Source: Streptococcus pseudopneumoniae ATCC BAA-960 = CCUG 49455 (lineage in GTDB: Bacteria; Bacillota; Bacilli; Lactobacillales; Streptococcaceae). Taken from it: a stretch of 64,000 nucleotides of DNA. The notes beneath the pieces are model-generated. The model worked only from the letters and a program-made list of their open reading frames with translations. It had not been told where the DNA came from and made no database searches. Within the stretch, counting starts at the first letter, position 1. Each line of letters starts with the position of its first letter. The stretch lies in NCBI RefSeq assembly GCF_002087075.1, contig NZ_MWSM01000019.1, positions 128,208 through 192,207 of the forward strand, read 5' to 3'. Shown here in pieces: positions 37,375-45,400 of this stretch. Made by a program: the position numbers and the translations under genes.

Positions 37375-37854
37375 CTATAATTTAACTGCTAAACGTGCTT
37401 TTGATACTAAACTGTATGGAATTTGGACGGTTTTCTTACGCGTCTTGTCCATATATTCCATAGTCAACTCGTCCTCTTCGAAGGCCAACAAGGTTCCTTC
37501 AAAGACCTTTTGCTTATCGATGGCTTGGTAGAGCCCGACATGGATGTATTCCCCAACTGCTCCAGCAACGGCATCCTTGGTTTTTAAAGGACGTTCCAAA
37601 CCTGGACTGGTGATTTCTAGGAAATATTGTTCTGGGAAGGGATCTGGCTTGATGGTATCTAGGACAGGACTGATCATTTCTGTCAAGTCTGCCGTGTCGT
37701 TCAAGGTAATTCCTTCAGGTTTATCTACAAAAATACTGAGAATCATGTCACTGCCAATCTTTCCATACTCGATATCCACGAGCTCGAAAGGAGCTTCTAT
37801 GACAGGTTCTACAACTTCTCTGACTAATTCTACGATTGTTGCGATTGCGTCCAC
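37375..37854 (-). CDS. rimP: Ribosome maturation factor RimP
   Basis: A 159-residue protein acting in 30S assembly. Hallmarks are [27 protein letters not shown] and the [12 protein letters not shown] motif. It is the first gene of the nusA-infB operon, 43 bp upstream of nusA. Confidence 0.95.
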   Translation of the reverse strand: MDAIATIVELVREVVEPVIEAPFELVDIEYGKIGSDMILSIFVDKPEGITLNDTADLTEMISPVLDTIKPDPFPEQYFLEITSPGLERPLKTKDAVAGAVGEYIHVGLYQAIDKQKVFEGTLLAFEEDELTMEYMDKTRKKTVQIPYSLVSKARLAVKL

Positions 37855-37979
37855 CTCCTCATAAGCAAGAGGCGAAGATATTTCCCCGCCTCACTTTTCA
37901 TATTCTTACTCTTAGTATATCACATTTGCTAACTTATGTAAAGCAAAAGCACTTATACAGCCTGATTTCAGGCTATTTC

Positions 37980-38615
37980 TTAAAATTCTACCTCAACTCG
38001 GTAGATAACTTGCCCCTTATTGGAGAATTTTTGCTCGTATTCTGTCATGACATTGCCTTCAAAATCACTGACATGTAAGTCTAGCCAGACACCATTGAGC
38101 TTCATGCCATACTGAGAAAAGCTCACTAAACTGTACTCAAACAAGCCACGGTTATCCGTCTTGAAATGAATTTCTCCATTTTCAGGCAAGATACGTTTGA
38201 AGGTATCCAAGAAGGTCTTGTAGGTCAAACGACGCTTTTCATGGCGTTTTTTCGGCCATGGATCTGAAAAGTTCAGATACAAGCGATCAATCTCACCGTC
38301 TTCAAAGTAGTCGGTCAAGTCAGAACCATCTACCCACAAGAGCTTGATGTTAGGCACTCCAACTTCAAGAACCTTGTCTAAAGCATAGCTTAAAACAGAC
38401 TTTTGAATATCAATCCCGATATAGTTGATGTCAGGGTTCTGCTTTGCCATACCTGAAACAAAGGCACCCTTCCCACTTCCAACTTCCACATGAATGGGAT
38501 TGTCATTGCCAAACAAGTCCCGCCATTTCCCCTTGGCTTCCAAGGGATTGAGGACCACATACTGGGGATTTGCCTCTAGTAATTCTGTCGCCCCTTTACG
38601 ATTTCTAACTCTCAT
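37980..38615 (-). CDS. trmB: tRNA (guanine-N7)-methyltransferase
   Basis: A 211-residue SAM-dependent enzyme that methylates G46 of tRNA. Motifs: [17 protein letters not shown] (SAM site), [31 protein letters not shown] and the end [14 protein letters not shown]. Its start overlaps the ccrZ stop by 4 bp, so the two are coupled. Confidence 0.96.
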   Translation of the reverse strand: MRVRNRKGATELLEANPQYVVLNPLEAKGKWRDLFGNDNPIHVEVGSGKGAFVSGMAKQNPDINYIGIDIQKSVLSYALDKVLEVGVPNIKLLWVDGSDLTDYFEDGEIDRLYLNFSDPWPKKRHEKRRLTYKTFLDTFKRILPENGEIHFKTDNRGLFEYSLVSFSQYGMKLNGVWLDLHVSDFEGNVMTEYEQKFSNKGQVIYRVEVEF

Positions 38616-39406
38616 CTTCTCTTTCCATACTTGTCTCGGAAGTGACGCAAGCCATGAATCTCCCGATTAACATTTTCTAAATCTTGGTTCATATAATACT
38701 TGGAAATCTGGCTCAAGTAAGACAATTGACCGTACCAATACAATTTAGTTAATACCGTTTGATTGTACTTATAGCCGTAGTAGGTCAACCATTCCTTCCA
38801 CTGATGTTCTGGAATATAATGGCAGAGCATATGGGCCACATCCAACATGCGATCGGTCAAGCGAACCGAATCCCAATCTACCAAATAAATCAAGCCACTA
38901 TCTGTCTCAATCCAATTACTATGTCGTACATCTCCATGGACAATGGTCGCATAGTCCTCTCTAAATCCTGGAATAGTCTGACGTAAATCAGCCATCACTT
39001 CACTGATAAAATGATTTTTACGCAAAGCATCTGGAGCCGTTTCTTGCCAAGACTGTAGTAAATCTACAGGTGTTTCCATGGCATAGCCCAAACGACTCAA
39101 CTGTGTCATCAACGGACGTGAGCGATGAAGACGGGTTAAAATATTGACAATTTGCTTACGATTCATATCATAGGGGGTCAATATCTTGCCTGTCAACCAT
39201 TCTTGAGCACACATATCACGCCCATCTGCCAAACGGCGACTCCATAATAACTGTGGAGCAATTTGTTCTCTAGCTAGACCAGGTAGGATTGGAGAGGTGT
39301 TCATTTTTACAAAGATGCGCTTCCCATCAGGATAGCTACCCATATAAGCCTTGCCACTTTTCCCAGGTATGGGAGTCAGTGTTAGCTCATTATCACCCAA
39401 ATCCAT
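38612..39406 (-). CDS. ccrZ: Cell-cycle regulator CcrZ (choline-kinase-like)
   Basis: A 264-residue member of the aminoglycoside-phosphotransferase/choline-kinase fold. The kinase-type motifs are [19 protein letters not shown] (catalytic loop) and [12 protein letters not shown] (metal site). In pneumococcus CcrZ, encoded just before trmB as here, localises with FtsZ and links division to DNA replication initiation. The name rests on gene order and my memory of the family. Confidence 0.88.
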   Translation of the reverse strand: MDLGDNELTLTPIPGKSGKAYMGSYPDGKRIFVKMNTSPILPGLAREQIAPQLLWSRRLADGRDMCAQEWLTGKILTPYDMNRKQIVNILTRLHRSRPLMTQLSRLGYAMETPVDLLQSWQETAPDALRKNHFISEVMADLRQTIPGFREDYATIVHGDVRHSNWIETDSGLIYLVDWDSVRLTDRMLDVAHMLCHYIPEHQWKEWLTYYGYKYNQTVLTKLYWYGQLSYLSQISKYYMNQDLENVNREIHGLRHFRDKYGKRR

Positions 39407-39522
39407 TTCTTTCCTCCGTATAAAGTTTCCTTACTATTCTACTAGTTTTTGGCCTATTCGTCAACCGCTCCACACCCGATTCTCAAAGAAAAGCCTCTGG
39501 ATTGGCTTGGGTATCATTATAG

Positions 39523-39558
39523 AAAGAAAAAGGCAAGCACCGTCTTCTGCTTACCTTT
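39523..39558 (-). terminator. Terminator at the end of the blp immunity block
   Basis: On the minus strand GGTAAGCA and TGCTTGCC form a stem around a GAAGACGG loop, followed by TTTTTCTTTC. It ends the transcript of the CPBP proteins. Confidence 0.75.
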
Positions 39559-39566
39559 CATGATTT

Positions 39567-40178
39567 TTATAAATAATATAAGAGTGGCCAAGCATTGTAA
39601 AACATGTGAACTAGAGTAGAAACCCATAGGTTTTGGCTCTTTTTATAAGCAAATCCCAGTAACAAGCCCCCAAGTAGATAAAAAATAAACGAAGGGACAT
39701 TAGAAGGACCATGCATAAAAGAAAAGAGAGAGGAAGTTAGCACAAGCCCTAACCAAGAATTGTCAAAAACCGCACCTTGAAGAAGTCCTCTGAAAATGAG
39801 TTCCTCCTGGATGGGGCCAAAAACTGAGGAAGTCAAAATCAAAGACAGAGAAATTCCTCTGCTGACTTCCGCCAAGTGTTGAACTCCTGCGCCAGAAGAA
39901 ATAGCGAAGAAATGAATATAAACCAGCGTCTCAAGTACACTTAGAAGAAAGATTGCAATGAAAAGCAAAAGGTCTTTCTTGCTTAACATCCCAAAAGAAA
40001 TCATATCAAACTTTCTAGCATAAGCAACGCTCAGCGAGGTTACTAGAAGACTTACAAGAATCAATGCAAATTCATTTTGAAAAAAGTCCCCATGGTTAAT
40101 CGTATAAGGAACTGTAATGACGATTATTAGTACTAAAAATCCAAAGCACAAGGCATGAAATTTATCAAAAAACTCCAT
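39567..40178 (-). CDS. pncP: CPBP-family protease, PncP-like
   Basis: A 203-residue membrane protein with six or so hydrophobic segments. CPBP motifs: FGPIQEELIFRGLLQGA (Glu-Glu and Arg), SLFSFMHGPSN and a late STLVHMFYNAWP. It is the last gene of the blp region. Such proteins are linked to immunity against Blp peptides or to their processing. The symbol follows the pneumococcal gene order (blpY, blpZ, pncP). Confidence 0.8.
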   Translation of the reverse strand: MEFFDKFHALCFGFLVLIIVITVPYTINHGDFFQNEFALILVSLLVTSLSVAYARKFDMISFGMLSKKDLLLFIAIFLLSVLETLVYIHFFAISSGAGVQHLAEVSRGISLSLILTSSVFGPIQEELIFRGLLQGAVFDNSWLGLVLTSSLFSFMHGPSNVPSFIFYLLGGLLLGFAYKKSQNLWVSTLVHMFYNAWPLLYYL

Positions 40179-40207
40179 AAAATTATCCTCCTCACCAAAC
40201 AGACTTC

Positions 40208-40456
40208 CTACGCGTTATTCTTTAGTTCTAGCCTTTCCAAAACAAACCATTTGAGTAACCAAAATCCGACCACATAACCACCCCCTAAAAAGATAGCCAT
40301 TAAAGATAGCATGGGGTTTAGGAAATTAAAGACCACCGCAGATACAAAGGTTAGCACAAAAACATTAAAGGCAATGGTGTCAGAAGCCAAGACTAGAATA
40401 TAGGGTGTCAACCAGTCTAAGGTTTTGGAATCTAGGAAAAATAAGCGTTTATACAT
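40208..40456 (-). CDS. blpZ: Small membrane protein, BlpZ-like
   Basis: An 82-residue protein with two long hydrophobic stretches (about residues 20-45 and 47-70) and a charged C-terminus. It lies between two CPBP genes, the position of blpZ in pneumococcal blp loci. Immunity function is known for the block; its own role is unclear. A CTATAGAGG-like ribosome site lies upstream. Confidence 0.75.
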   Translation of the reverse strand: MYKRLFFLDSKTLDWLTPYILVLASDTIAFNVFVLTFVSAVVFNFLNPMLSLMAIFLGGGYVVGFWLLKWFVLERLELKNNA

Positions 40457-40498
40457 GATAACCTCCTCTATGGCTGAAAAGCAAGCCTTTTGCTTTTT

Positions 40499-41188
40499 TT
40501 ACCCCAAGACCCTATGTAGAAAAGTCAGCAAAAACGGGAAGGTCGCTACAATATTATTGATCACATGCACCGCATAGGATGGATAAATACTCTTGGTATA
40601 GCGGGTCAAACCGGCAAAGATGATGCCAAATGTCGCAAAGACGAAAATATCTAACAGACTAGGTAAGTTTGAAAAATGAGGAAGAGCAAACAAAATGGAA
40701 GGAAGAAGCAAATCAAGGCCAAATCGCGAATGCTTAAAGAAGGCGTGTTGAAGTAATCCCCTATAAATCAACTCTTCCATTAGTGGAGTCAGGAAAAACA
40801 GGGTTACATAGATACCTAGCTCAGCAAAGTTGGTCCCACTATAACCGATCAATACGGCCCAACCTTCAGCAGTTGACTGAACATGTTTAGCTATCTGAAC
40901 GTTAAAAGAGATCTGGAGCACTAGCACTAATACTGTCAAAATCGAATACCAAAGCCATTTTTTTCTTGGAATGTGAAAGAGATAACCATGACCTGTCTTA
41001 ACCAGAATCCAAATCATGACTCCGCTAAATAGTAAACTCAAGATATTTTGAATCCAGACGAAATTGCCAATCTGGGAAGAAAATTGCCAATAATTTTGGA
41101 CGATAAGCGTCAGCTGAGAAAGACCAAATACGAAAAATAAGTAAGAGAAGACTGCACTTATTTTGAATAGAAGTTGATACTTTTTCAT
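40499..41188 (-). CDS. blpY: CPBP-family immunity protein, BlpY-like
   Basis: A 229-residue membrane protein with CPBP motifs PLMEELIYRGLLQHAFF, LFALPHFSN and a final YAVHVINNIV. In pneumococcus BlpY belongs to the blp immunity region. It starts 31 bp after the peptide gene at 41220-41453, so it is probably driven by that peptide's BlpR-dependent promoter. Confidence 0.82.
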   Translation of the reverse strand: MKKYQLLFKISAVFSYLFFVFGLSQLTLIVQNYWQFSSQIGNFVWIQNILSLLFSGVMIWILVKTGHGYLFHIPRKKWLWYSILTVLVLVLQISFNVQIAKHVQSTAEGWAVLIGYSGTNFAELGIYVTLFFLTPLMEELIYRGLLQHAFFKHSRFGLDLLLPSILFALPHFSNLPSLLDIFVFATFGIIFAGLTRYTKSIYPSYAVHVINNIVATFPFLLTFLHRVLG

Positions 41189-41219
41189 AGAAATTCTTCC
41201 TCATTTCTTGTATTTCAGC

Positions 41220-41453
41220 CTATATTCCACATAAATGAAAACCCGCTCCTATATAACCACGGTCATGATAACCGCGCGGGCAGTAACCACTTACTGGAAA
41301 AGGACCTGAATTTTTTAATATAGGAGGGTAAGAACCGAATGGACTTACCTGATTAGCGTACCCTCTATAAATATCAGATACATCCCCACCCTCTATACGA
41401 GCAAGCATTTCATTATCCATAACTGCAAATTGTGACATCATTTTTGTATCCAT
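41220..41453 (-). CDS. Atypical double-glycine bacteriocin-like peptide
   Basis: A 77-residue precursor. The leader MDTKMMSQFAVMDNEMLARI ends in Glu-Gly-Gly (residues 21-23) and matches the other Blp leaders. The mature 54 residues are unlike typical class IIb Blp peptides: rich in Tyr, Pro and Gly, with YRGYANQVSPFGSYPPIL, then two Cys near the end (SGYCPRGYHDRGYIGAGFHLCGI, residues 58 and 75), no GxxxG pattern and no long hydrophobic helix. A BlpR box lies upstream at 41541-41574 and immunity-type membrane proteins lie downstream. Confidence 0.85.
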   Translation of the reverse strand: MDTKMMSQFAVMDNEMLARIEGGDVSDIYRGYANQVSPFGSYPPILKNSGPFPVSGYCPRGYHDRGYIGAGFHLCGI

Positions 41454-41540
41454 GACGAATATCTCCTTTTTTATGTTTAATTTTTGTCCTGTTGCAACCT
41501 TAACAATGTTAGTATACTACTATTTTTTGAAATTTTCCAT

Positions 41541-41574
41541 CCAAATCATAAATAGTCATCAAAACATCTTGAGG
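41541..41574 (-). promoter_or_regulatory. BlpR box upstream of the atypical peptide
   Basis: On the minus strand CTCAAGATG and TTATGATTT half-sites are about 21 bp apart, the same spacing as the other Blp boxes but with the second half-site degenerate. The rest of the 41454-41760 gap is AT-rich and holds no gene. Confidence 0.7.
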
Positions 41575-41760
41575 CGTTAAAATAGTCGAAAAAGAAAGCA
41601 TTTCAGAAATACTTTACCTTTTACCATTCATTTCATATACAATTATAATCTTTTATATATAAAATAAATACACCTATCTTCTCATTCTTATCTACAGGCA
41701 AATTCTAGCCATATATTATTACAAACAAATAGTATCATTGCACCTGTTTACCATCTATTT

Positions 41761-42810
<1,050 letters not shown>

Positions 42811-42854
42811 TTACATTTGTTATCTTTATCTTACCTTATTTAAGATTACAAATT

Positions 42855-42890
42855 CATCTAAATCTTAAATGGTCATCGAAACATCTTGAA
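42855..42890 (-). promoter_or_regulatory. BlpR box upstream of the thioredoxin-like gene
   Basis: On the minus strand TTCAAGATG and TTTAAGATT half-sites are 21 bp apart. The box lies inside the copied segment 42855-43157, so this gene may have gained its promoter through the duplication. Confidence 0.78.
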
Positions 42891-42963
42891 TTGCAAAAAC
42901 TTCATTATAAAAGAGTAAGTATTGCGAAAACACTTACCCTTTTCTTTTATACTTCATTAAGCT

Positions 42964-43149
42964 CTACTTTTTATAATACTTCAAGCCCCAAATGAGTAAA
43001 AACATGACAATCAAGCAGAGAATATCACCAATATAGGCGATTATTTGTTGGTAGAATTTTCCTGCTGTGATACTTCTATACAAACAAATAATAGACATAA
43101 AACCTGTCAAGCCGACGAACATGAGTTGATTGGTTCTAGGACTAACCAA
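42964..43149 (-). pseudogene. 3' fragment of a membrane immunity gene
   Basis: About 60 codons beginning VSPRTNQLMFVGLTGFM match the C-terminal half of the intact protein at 44458-44862 with about ten changes. The only start is TTG without a ribosome site, and the N-terminal half is missing. It is a leftover of segment duplication. The hairpin downstream may still end transcription. Confidence 0.8.
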
Positions 43150-43153
43150 ATCA

Positions 43154-43333
43154 TCATTTACGTATATTTAAGAGCATTTCTTTTATGTTAATGTATGTTA
43201 GCACTGAAAAGCAAGACAGGCCAATAATATTTAAAATGAACAGTAATGGGTTTAAGTCTCTAAAAAAATTAGCCACTGACACTATAAGAAATACTAACAA
43301 TACTATAGTCGAAACTATTTTTTTCTTATCCAT
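43154..43333 (-). CDS. Small membrane protein, probable immunity protein for the BlpK-like peptide
   Basis: Fifty-nine residues: MDKKKIVSTIVLLVFLIVSV, a second hydrophobic segment (PLLFILNIIGLSCFSVLTYI) and a short basic tail. Two helices and the place directly after a bacteriocin gene are typical of Blp immunity proteins. The stop codon at 43156-43154 is supplied by the duplicated segment, so the C-terminus may differ from the ancestral protein. Confidence 0.75.
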   Translation of the reverse strand: MDKKKIVSTIVLLVFLIVSVANFFRDLNPLLFILNIIGLSCFSVLTYINIKEMLLNIRK

Positions 43334-43384
43334 AATTATTCACTCCATTCCAAGTCAGTCCATCTTATCAACGAAGAGCGATTT

Positions 43385-43615
43385 TTAACAGAAGGTAGCA
43401 GCACCCGTTGCACCTCCACCCCAAAAACCAGCAGCCGCTCCAGATACAGTACCAATGATAGGTAGCGTTACAGTGCCCACAGCACCACCAGCAACTCCTC
43501 TAGTCAATGCACCTCCAACTACACCGAGTCCACATTTTATCCAACCGCCACCTTCAATACAAGCAAGCACATCAGTATCCATAATCTCAAATTGTTCCAT
43601 CATTTTTGTATTCAT
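43385..43615 (-). CDS. blpK: Class IIb bacteriocin-like peptide, BlpK-like
   Basis: A 76-residue precursor with leader MNTKMMEQFEIMDTDVLACI, then Glu-Gly-Gly. The mature part starts GWIKCGLGVVGG and is Gly/Ala-rich, with several GxxxG-type pairs and Cys at both ends (the last residue is Cys). Such peptides insert into membranes, often in pairs. A BlpR box is at 43700-43734 and a small membrane protein follows. The name BlpK is by resemblance and gene order. Confidence 0.85.
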   Translation of the reverse strand: MNTKMMEQFEIMDTDVLACIEGGGWIKCGLGVVGGALTRGVAGGAVGTVTLPIIGTVSGAAAGFWGGGATGAATFC

Positions 43616-43699
43616 GACAAATACTCCTTTTTTATTTTTAATTTTTGTCCTGTTGCAACTTTGACAATTTCAGTATAGCACTATTTGTTAAAGTTTTTC

Positions 43700-43734
43700 A
43701 TCCAAATCTTGAATTGTCATCGAAACATCTTGAA
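43700..43734 (-). promoter_or_regulatory. BlpR box upstream of blpK-like gene
   Basis: On the minus strand TTCAAGATG and TTCAAGATT are exactly 21 bp apart, a near-perfect pair of half-sites. Confidence 0.85.
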
Positions 43735-43868
43735 TTGTAAAAAAATTAAAAAAAGCAAGCATGAAAAACATACTTTCCTCTTTATATTGTCTTGATACCG
43801 ACTTGTTGGTAAACTTTTCACCCTGCTATCCCATATCACTTTGACAGACGAAATAATATTAAAGAAAC

Positions 43869-43903
43869 TCCCCTGTAAATTAATCTAGCAAATACAGGGG
43901 AGA
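43869..43903 (-). terminator. Terminator after the 39-residue protein
   Basis: CTCCCCTGTA and TACAGGGGAG form a perfect stem around an AT-rich loop, followed on the minus strand by TTTCTTT. Confidence 0.75.
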
Positions 43904-43913
43904 AATTGATTCT

Positions 43914-44033
43914 TTAGAAAGTACTATCCTTATTCTTTTTGGGAGATTTTGAAAATATTTTTCTAATTAAATCATCCATATAGGGGCCTAACATACCAAC
44001 TACTAAACCAATAATAAAACTTTTAAAATCCAT
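43914..44033 (-). CDS. Small membrane protein after the BlpJ-like peptide
   Basis: Thirty-nine residues: MDFKSFIIGLVVGMLGPYMD followed by a Lys-rich tail. One membrane helix is predicted. It starts 2 bp after the stop of the BlpJ-like peptide and is followed by a terminator, so it shares that peptide's promoter. It is probably an immunity or helper protein. It is too short for certainty. Confidence 0.6.
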   Translation of the reverse strand: MDFKSFIIGLVVGMLGPYMDDLIRKIFSKSPKKNKDSTF

Positions 44034-44035
44034 AA

Positions 44036-44266
44036 TTACCACCAACATGTGGCTGCATAAGCTACACCTCCAAGTATAGCTCCTCCTGCAGCACCAGCTG
44101 CTGCACCTTGCCATGTTCTTGTTTTAATTCCTAGCCGAAGACCTCGTGCTACTCCTCCTCCAACACCTGCTTTGGCAAAATCTCCCCAATTGCATCCGCC
44201 ACCTTCAACGCAAGTAAGCATATCAGTATCCATAATCTCAAATTGTTCCATCATTTTTGTATTCAT
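44036..44266 (-). CDS. blpJ: Class IIb bacteriocin-like peptide, BlpJ-like
   Basis: A 76-residue precursor with leader MNTKMMEQFEIMDTDMLTCV, then Glu-Gly-Gly. The mature part starts GCNWGDFAKAGVGGGV, is Gly/Ala-rich with GxxxG patterns, and ends AATCWW, so Cys residues lie near both ends. Its BlpR box is at 44350-44384. The name rests on resemblance to pneumococcal BlpJ as I remember it. Confidence 0.87.
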   Translation of the reverse strand: MNTKMMEQFEIMDTDMLTCVEGGGCNWGDFAKAGVGGGVARGLRLGIKTRTWQGAAAGAAGGAILGGVAYAATCWW

Positions 44267-44348
44267 GACAAATACTCCTTTTTATTTTTAATTTTTGTCC
44301 TGTTACAACTTTGACAAGTTTAGTATATCATTGTTTTTTAAAATTTTT

Positions 44349-44651
44349 CATCCAAATCTTGAATTGTCATCGAAACATCTTGAATTGCAAAAACTTCATT
44401 ATAAAAGGGTAAGTATTGCGAAAACACTTACCCTTTTCTTTTATACTTCATTAAGCTCTACTTTTTATAATACTTCAAGCCCCAAATGAGCAGAAGCATG
44501 ATGATTAAGCAGAGAACAGCGCCAATATAAGCGATTAGTTGTTGGTAGGATTCTCCTGCTGTGATACCTCTATACAAACAAATAATAGACATAAAGCCTG
44601 TCAAGCCGATGAACATAAGTTGATTGGTTCTAGGACTAACCAAATCATCAT
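44349..44651 (+). repeat. 303-bp direct repeat, right copy
   Basis: This is the intact source or sister of 42855-43157. It spans the blpJ BlpR box, the hairpin at 44400-44440 and the 3' half of the immunity gene at 44458. Confidence 0.88.
44350..44384 (-). promoter_or_regulatory. BlpR box upstream of blpJ-like gene
   Basis: On the minus strand TTCAAGATG and TTCAAGATT are 21 bp apart. Confidence 0.85.
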
Positions 44652-44862
44652 CTTCAAACTTTCTTATCCTCATTTCCCTAGTGAGATAAACAGTAACCAA
44701 AATAGAAGCCAAGTTAATAACCACTAAAAGAAATTGGAAAACTACGGAAAAATTTAAAAACTGACGAGATAGAAATAGATAAGTAGAAACAACCAAAGGT
44801 ATCTGACCAAACAACAATCTTACTAAGAATGCATTGCGTTTTGTTGCAAATATTGTGTTCAT
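44458..44862 (-). CDS. Four-helix membrane protein, probable immunity protein
   Basis: One hundred thirty-four residues with four hydrophobic segments (FLVRLLFGQIPLVVSTYLFL; VVFQFLLVVINLASILVTVY; LMFIGLTGFMSIICL; LIAYIGAVLCLIIMLLLIWG). The ATG at 44862 follows AAAGGAGATAGTA. The gene starts 20 bp after the stop of the BlpI-like peptide and shares its promoter, so it is probably the immunity protein for that peptide. A 3' copy lies at 42964. Confidence 0.8.
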   Translation of the reverse strand: MNTIFATKRNAFLVRLLFGQIPLVVSTYLFLSRQFLNFSVVFQFLLVVINLASILVTVYLTREMRIRKFEDDDLVSPRTNQLMFIGLTGFMSIICLYRGITAGESYQQLIAYIGAVLCLIIMLLLIWGLKYYKK

Positions 44863-44881
44863 TACTATCTCCTTTCCTATG

Positions 44882-45118
44882 CTAACAGGTAAGTGCACCA
44901 CCAATCCCACCTAGTACAGCACCAATTGCTCCTGTTCCTATAGCATATGGTCCCAATAGAAATGTCGAACCATAAGTTGTTGCATACCCATCAATTGCGC
45001 CATACGCAATCCCTGCTCCACAAGCAATTGTTCTTCCCCAATCAATATCTCCACCTTCAACGCAAGCAAGCATTTCATTATCCATAACAGAAAATTGTGA
45101 CATCATTTTTGTATCCAT
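44882..45118 (-). CDS. blpI: Class IIb bacteriocin-like peptide, BlpI-like, extended
   Basis: A 78-residue precursor with leader MDTKMMSQFSVMDNEMLACV, then Glu-Gly-Gly. The mature part starts DIDWGRTIACGAGIAYGAID and continues to a Gly/Ala-rich helix ending in LTC. The start matches pneumococcal BlpI as I remember it, but BlpI there is shorter. This one continues with a full second half, so it may be the unbroken form. It has two Cys. A BlpR box lies upstream. Confidence 0.83.
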   Translation of the reverse strand: MDTKMMSQFSVMDNEMLACVEGGDIDWGRTIACGAGIAYGAIDGYATTYGSTFLLGPYAIGTGAIGAVLGGIGGALTC

Positions 45119-45201
45119 GACAAATACTCCTTTTTTATTTTTAATTTTTGTCTTGTTGCAACTTTGACAAGTTTAGTATATCATTGTTTTTTAAAATTTT
45201 T

Positions 45202-45238
45202 CATCCAAATCTTGAATTGTCATCGAAACGTCTTAAAT
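45202..45238 (-). promoter_or_regulatory. BlpR box upstream of blpI-like gene
   Basis: On the minus strand TTTAAGACG and TTCAAGATT are 21 bp apart; the first half-site is weaker than in the sister boxes. It lies about 65 bp from the divergent blpA box. Confidence 0.8.
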
Positions 45239-45303
45239 TAGCTTTTTTATTTAAAACTACCTCTAAATTTTTTTAAAAAGATAATTTCTAATCACTTTTT
45301 TTA

Positions 45304-45340
45304 CCATTCAGGAACTTTCAATGACTATTCAAGATTTCAT
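45304..45340 (+). promoter_or_regulatory. BlpR box upstream of blpA
   Basis: CCATTCAGGAACTTTC is followed 21 bp on by ATTCAAGATTTCAT. The first half-site is of the TTCAGGA type, shared only with the box at 51762. A TATAAT-like box (GCATAATATA) follows near 45365. Confidence 0.82.
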
Positions 45341-45400
45341 AAAATATGAACTTATTTTTATGGCATAATATACCTATCTACTATATGAAAGGAATTGCCA

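Larger units (their letters stand above)
42855..43157 (+). repeat. 303-bp direct repeat, left copy
   Basis: It aligns with 44349-44651 at a constant offset of 1494 bp and without gaps, with scattered substitutions. It contains a BlpR box, a terminator-like hairpin (42906-42946) and the 3' half of a membrane immunity gene. Homology stops sharply after 43157. Confidence 0.88.
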
